From Isoetes taiwanensis (Eukaryota > Streptophyta > Lycopodiopsida > Isoetales > Isoetaceae), in contig JAJEKV010000424.1 of assembly GCA_021234155.1 (NCBI GenBank), forward strand, positions 126,001 to 190,000: 64,000 bases of DNA, read 5' to 3'. Numbering within the stretch: the stretch's first letter is position 1; every line of letters begins with the position of its first letter. Both the position numbers and the translations under genes were made by a program. The notes under the pieces are model-generated. The model was not told where the DNA came from, made no database searches, and saw nothing but the letters and a program-made list of their open reading frames with translations. Below, piece by piece: positions 60,803-64,000 of this stretch.

Positions 60803-62020
60803 GTGCTTGAGAGCCCAACTATAGCTAAGTCATGGGAACATATAAGAGGATATTGTCTAAAATGGTGCGGAGGTGAGCTCAATAAGCGTGCTACTAATGC
60901 TGATATGTCGAGTCTTGCCACAAGCCATCTTGAAGCGATGTGGGGCATGGATCGTGGCTGTATGAGATTGGATTATAGTGTTGTTGCAGTATACAATGTC
61001 GGTCCAGGCATCTCAAAAACGGTAGATGTTCAGATTTCGAGAGAGACAGGTCAATAGATTTAATCGTTGCTCATACATAGGGTGGTTGGAAAAAGGATGA
61101 TTTTAAGGACCTTATCAATTTAATGGCTGATATAAATAAAGAGGTATATCATATTTTAATTTCATCTTACCTAAACTTCATATTCTAACTATTTCATTTG
61201 CATTGATTTTTACAGAGTTCTTACTCTTACGTTTTCTTTTTGCGGCTGCATGAGATCCCTTATTGTGAAGAAATCCTACGAGCTAAAGGTTGAGCTATAT
61301 TATGGCTACCAGGAGCCAAATATTTCAGGAGCCAAATATTTCAGAGCCAAATATGTCATTCTTGCACTTGTTTCAAAGAGTACAAACGCATCACTTAAAG
61401 ATCTTGTATACAAGAAGTTGAAGGGGTTGCTTTTCTATCGTAGGGATGAGCTACCATTGAGCATTGATCCTGCAATTAATATTGAAGATTCTAAAGAGCT
61501 GGATCTCTATTGCAATCCATTGAGCTATTCTATGGTCGATGGTTTGAATGGTGGCCCAATTGTGTATTGAAGTTGATTGAGTGCTTCGCCCATCCAAATC
61601 AAACAGTATTGGAAGTTAATTGTGGAGGTAACATTGCATATGAAGCGTTGCTGCTTGGGAGGCAAGCAGTTGGCTTAACAGAGAACAGTGTACAAAAGAC
61701 TGCCATTCAGTCCATTATGTCCATGTTTTCTAAAATGGATCTCTCTGATATATTAAAGAAGGCAATCCCCAGTTCACAATTGCAAGGACCATTGTCTCCA
61801 AAAATGACTATCAAACAGTAGAATGCACTTTGTCTTTGACGTCATCTAGAGTATGGTTGAGGATGAAGCTACCGAGAAAAACCAACTAGAAAATATTGTG
61901 GATGATACAAACAGAGTTGTAGAAGATGGATAAGACATGCTTATGGAACCAATAGATGATGAACAAGTTAATGACGATGATAGGAACAAGGTTGTGGTAG
62001 AAGAACCAAACGCATGACAA
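60803..62020 (+). pseudogene. Beta-class DNA amino-methyltransferase-like gene, degraded
   Basis: A first block (60,803-61,040) reads WEHIRGYCLKWCGGELNKR and MWGMDRGCMRLDYSVVAVYN. After a shift, SIDLIVAHT-stop-GGWKKDDFKDL at about 61,050-61,110 sits where motif IV (DPPY/SPPY type) would be. A GT..AG intron at about 61,142-61,217 leads to SYSYVFFLRLHEIPYCEEIL. Then comes LKLIECFAHPNQTVLEVNCG followed by GNIAYEALLLGRQAVGLTEN (61,566-61,686), resembling SAM-binding motif I of N4/N6 methylases (VLDpFxGxGtt..AA..lgR..iG). Motif IV before motif I is the beta-class order. The 3' end encodes an acidic tail. The motif IV site holds a stop, and the motif I Asp is Glu. It could descend from a plant N4-cytosine methyltransferase-like gene or a mobile element. 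Confidence 0.5.
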
Positions 62021-62178
62021 ACAAGCTTTGAGGGATGCAGTTGAAGTTGTATTGCAAGAGAAATCTATATAACTGAACCAACTGAGCCAAAAACATAGTA
62101 TGACTTATAACGTGCTTTAATGTCTTGAACTTGATGCTATTCATTGCATTATTGGATGCATTCCAAATAATAGAAGCT

Positions 62179-62202
62179 CGCTAGAGGGAGGGCCTGAACC
62201 TC

Positions 62203-62235
<33 letters not shown>

Positions 62236-62252
62236 AACTGAGCTACTCCAGC
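62179..62252 (-). tRNA. tRNA-Asn (GTT), copy 1
   Basis: 74 nt on the minus strand, starting GCTGGAGTAGCTCAGTTGG. The anticodon loop is CTGTTAA (anticodon GTT) between TGTGG and CCACA. The acceptor stem GCTGGAG/CTCTAGC pairs with one G-U. The T-arm is GGAGG-TTCAGGC-CCTCC, with one A-to-G change in the loop relative to the neighbouring copies. Probably functional or nearly so. Confidence 0.88.
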
Positions 62253-62615
62253 CAAAGCATAGCATAATTGAACCAACAAAGCTACTCTAGCCAAAACACA
62301 TTATGAGTTATGGTATGCTTTTAAATCTTGAGTGCACAAAATGTTTGAATTTCGTAACTTACACAACTTGATGCTATCCTTTGGATGATAGGATACCTTT
62401 TAAATCGTAGGATCCAAAACAGAGTATGACTTCCAATGTTTTTCTCTAGATCATGTTGTGCCAATATATTGTTTAAATTAAATAACTTCTATCGTAATGA
62501 TGGTATGGCTTCTAAGTAATAAGAGCTCGCTAGAGATAGGTTTAGTGCAATGACTGTTTAAATTACATAACTTCTATCCTTTGCATTATGTGATGTCTTC
62601 TAACTAATAAGAGCT

Positions 62616-62684
62616 CGCTAGAGGGAGGGCTTGATCCTCCGACCTTGTGGTTAACAACCACACGCTCTAACCAACTGAGCTACT
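62616..62684 (-). pseudogene. tRNA-Asn (GTT) pseudogene, copy 2
   Basis: The anticodon arm (TGTGG-TTGTTAA-CCACA) is intact, but the 5' acceptor strand is lost: after AGTAGCTC's complement the CCAGC bases are missing (plus strand AGCTACT-AAAGC). The T-loop starts ATCAAGC instead of TTCAAGC, weakening the B-box. Confidence 0.8.
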
Positions 62685-62803
62685 AAAGCATAACATAATT
62701 GAACCAACTGCGCCAAAAACATAGTATGAATTATAACGTGCTTTAACGTCTTGAACTTGATGCTATTCTTTGCATTATTGGATGCTTCTAAATAATATGA
62801 GCT

Positions 62804-62877
62804 CGCTAGGGGTAGGGCTTGAACCTCCGGCCTTGTGGTTAACAACCACATGCTCTAACCAAGTGAGCTACTCCAGC
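62804..62877 (-). tRNA. tRNA-Asn (GTT), copy 3, with substitutions
   Basis: 74 nt with the anticodon GTT, an intact T-arm and a good B-box. Changes include CACTTGG in the D-arm in place of CAGTTGG, a T-to-C type change at the top of the anticodon arm (GCATGTGG) and CCCCTAGC in the 3' acceptor strand. It still folds as a cloverleaf but may be weakened. Confidence 0.7.
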
Positions 62878-62991
62878 CAAAACACTAAACCAATTGAGCC
62901 AAAAACATAGTATGACTTATAACGTGTTTTTAACGCCTTGAACTTGATGCTATTCCTTGCATTATTGGATGCGTTCCAAATAATAGAAGCT

Positions 62992-63015
62992 CGCTAGAGG
63001 GAGGGCTTGAACCTC

Positions 63016-63048
<33 letters not shown>

Positions 63049-63065
63049 AACTGAGCTACTCCAGC
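62992..63065 (-). tRNA. tRNA-Asn (GTT), copy 4 (best conserved)
   Basis: A 74-nt cloverleaf with anticodon GTT, D-arm AGCTCAGTTGGTTAGAGC, T-arm GGAGG-TTCAAGC-CCTCC and acceptor stem GCTGGAG/CTCTAGC. Both polymerase III boxes are intact. This is the copy most likely to be functional. Confidence 0.92.
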
Positions 63066-63398
63066 AAAAGCATAATATAAGTGAACCAGCAGAGCTACTC
63101 TAACCAAAACAGATTATGAGTTATGGTGTGCTTTTAAATCTTGAGTGCACAAAATATTTAAATTTCGGATGCTATCCTTTGGATGATAGGATACCTTTCA
63201 AAACAGAGTATGACTTCCAATGTTTTTCTCTAGATCATGTGTGCCAATATATTGTTTAAATTAAATAACTTCTATCGTAATGATGGGATGGCTTCTAAGT
63301 AATAAGAGCTCGCTAGAGGTAGGTTTGGTGCAATGACTGTTTAAATTACATAACATCTATCCTTTGCATTATGTGGTGTCTTCTAACTAATAAGAGCT

Positions 63399-63472
63399 CG
63401 CTAGAGGGAGGGTTTGAACATCTCGCCTTGTGGTTAACATCCACACGCTCTAACCAACTGAGCTACTCCAGC
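63399..63472 (-). pseudogene. tRNA-Asn (GTT), copy 5, degenerate T-arm
   Basis: 74 nt with intact acceptor, D- and anticodon arms (loop ATGTTAA). The 5' T-stem reads AGATG against CCTCC and the loop is TTCAAAC, so the T-arm no longer pairs. Probably a pseudogene. Confidence 0.75.
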
Positions 63473-63593
63473 CAAGGCATAACATAATTGAACCAACAGA
63501 ACCAAAAACATAGTATGACTTATAACGGCTTTTAACGCCTTGAACTTGATGCCATTCTTTGCATTATTGGATGCGTTCTAAATAATAGGAGCT

Positions 63594-63663
63594 CGCTAGA
63601 GGGAGGGCTTGAACCTCCAAAATTTTGTGGTTAACAACCATACGCCTAACCAAGTGAGCTACC
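63594..63663 (-). pseudogene. tRNA-Asn pseudogene, copy 6
   Basis: The variable region holds an AAAATTTT disruption, two bases are lost between D- and anticodon arms (TACGCCTAACC), and the 5' acceptor strand is truncated. The anticodon GTT is still visible. Confidence 0.8.
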
Positions 63664-63784
63664 CAAAGCATAACATAACTGAACCAACTGAGCCAAAAAC
63701 ATAGTATGACTTATGACGTGCTTTAACGTCTTGAACTTGATGCTATTCCTTGCATTATTGGATGCGCTCCAAATAACAGGAGCT

Positions 63785-63865
63785 CGCTAAAAGGAGGGCT
63801 TGAACCTCCGGCCTTGTGGTTAACAACCACACGCGCCACGTTCTAACCAACTGAGCTACTCCAGC
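63785..63865 (-). pseudogene. tRNA-Asn pseudogene, copy 7 (7-nt insertion)
   Basis: An extra 7 nt (plus strand CGCGCCACGTTC instead of CGCTC) sits between the D-arm and anticodon arm. The 3' acceptor strand has TTTTAGC in place of CTCTAGC. The T-arm and anticodon are intact. Confidence 0.75.
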
Positions 63866-64000
63866 CAAAGCACAACATAATTGAACCAGCAGAGCTACTC
63901 TAGCCAAAACACATTATGATTTATGGTGTGCTTTTAAATCTTGAGTGCACAAAATGTTTAAATTTCGTAACTTATGCAACTTGATGCTATCCTTTGGATG

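Larger units (their letters stand above)
62170..64000 (-). repeat. Higher-order tandem array of tRNA-Asn genes (~0.8 kb unit, ~3 tRNA copies per unit)
   Basis: tRNA-Asn-like units begin (plus coordinate) at 62,179, 62,616, 62,804, 62,992, 63,399, 63,594 and 63,785. Units one and four, two and five, three and six, and four and seven are 813, 783, 790 and 793 bp apart. The spacers are repeated too: TTTTAAATCTTGAGTGCACA occurs near 62,320, 63,132 and 63,932. The third unit runs off the window. Truncated 3' tRNA ends (GCTCGCTAGAG..AGGTTT) lie near 62,525 and 63,306. Confidence 0.92.

Noticed and set aside
62651-62851. 66-codon minus-strand frame
   Set aside because: It overlaps tRNA-Asn units and reads through them; no protein evidence.

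Overview
This window looks like nuclear DNA of a large-genome land plant, probably a non-flowering lineage (fern, lycophyte or similar). The evidence is spliceosomal introns with GT..AG borders, a plant p300/CBP-type acetyltransferase gene, a plant-type UPF0301/AlgH-family gene, nuclear-type tRNA-Asn genes and many decayed eukaryotic transposons. Only two ordinary cellular protein genes are recognisable in 64 kb; the rest is mostly transposon wreckage, simple repeats and unrecognised sequence. The lineage is an inference and is not proven by any single marker.

Layout: 0.6-0.92 kb is a MITE-like element with near-perfect 22-bp inverted ends. 1.08-3.58 kb is a broken PIF1-type helicase whose tail carries an endonuclease-like GDFN...GDHS segment, which suggests a Helitron2/Helentron remnant. 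4.2-9.6 kb holds a direct repeat, a tRNA-derived SINE head and unrecognised sequence. 10.8-17.85 kb is a 15-exon HAC1-like histone acetyltransferase gene (KIX-like N-terminus, Q-rich tract, TAZ1, PHD, HAT, ZZ, TAZ2). 20.3-28.3 kb contains two plus-strand LINE relics and one LTR-like repeat. 28.3-35 kb is a minus-strand LINE (type-II L1-like ORF1, EN, RT, CCHC) split by a ~2.5 kb solo-LTR-like insertion with 5-bp flanking repeats. 35.2-36.1 kb has small Ty3 integrase and Ty1 RT relics.

37.5-39.2 kb is a kinase-like pseudogene. 41.9-43.3 kb is a third plus-strand LINE relic, and 44.1-44.9 kb is an inverted copy of the LTR-like repeat at 24.6-25.3 kb. 47.9-50.0 kb is a two-exon UPF0301/AlgH (DUF179) gene with a transit-peptide-like start. 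51.4-52.8 kb is an array of about 20 palindromes built on CCTCCAACATATGTTGGAGG. 54-55.7 kb is a MULE transposase pseudogene. 58.5-60.3 kb holds two further dyad-rich repeat arrays. 60.8-62.0 kb is a degraded beta-class amino-methyltransferase-like gene. 62.2-63.9 kb is a tandem array of seven tRNA-Asn(GTT) genes and pseudogenes in ~0.8 kb higher-order units that runs off the right edge.

Both cellular genes are interrupted by scattered 1-4 nt indels although their protein similarity and splice sites are well kept. Either they are recent pseudogenes or the underlying assembly carries uncorrected homopolymer errors; this affects how every 'pseudogene' call here should be read.
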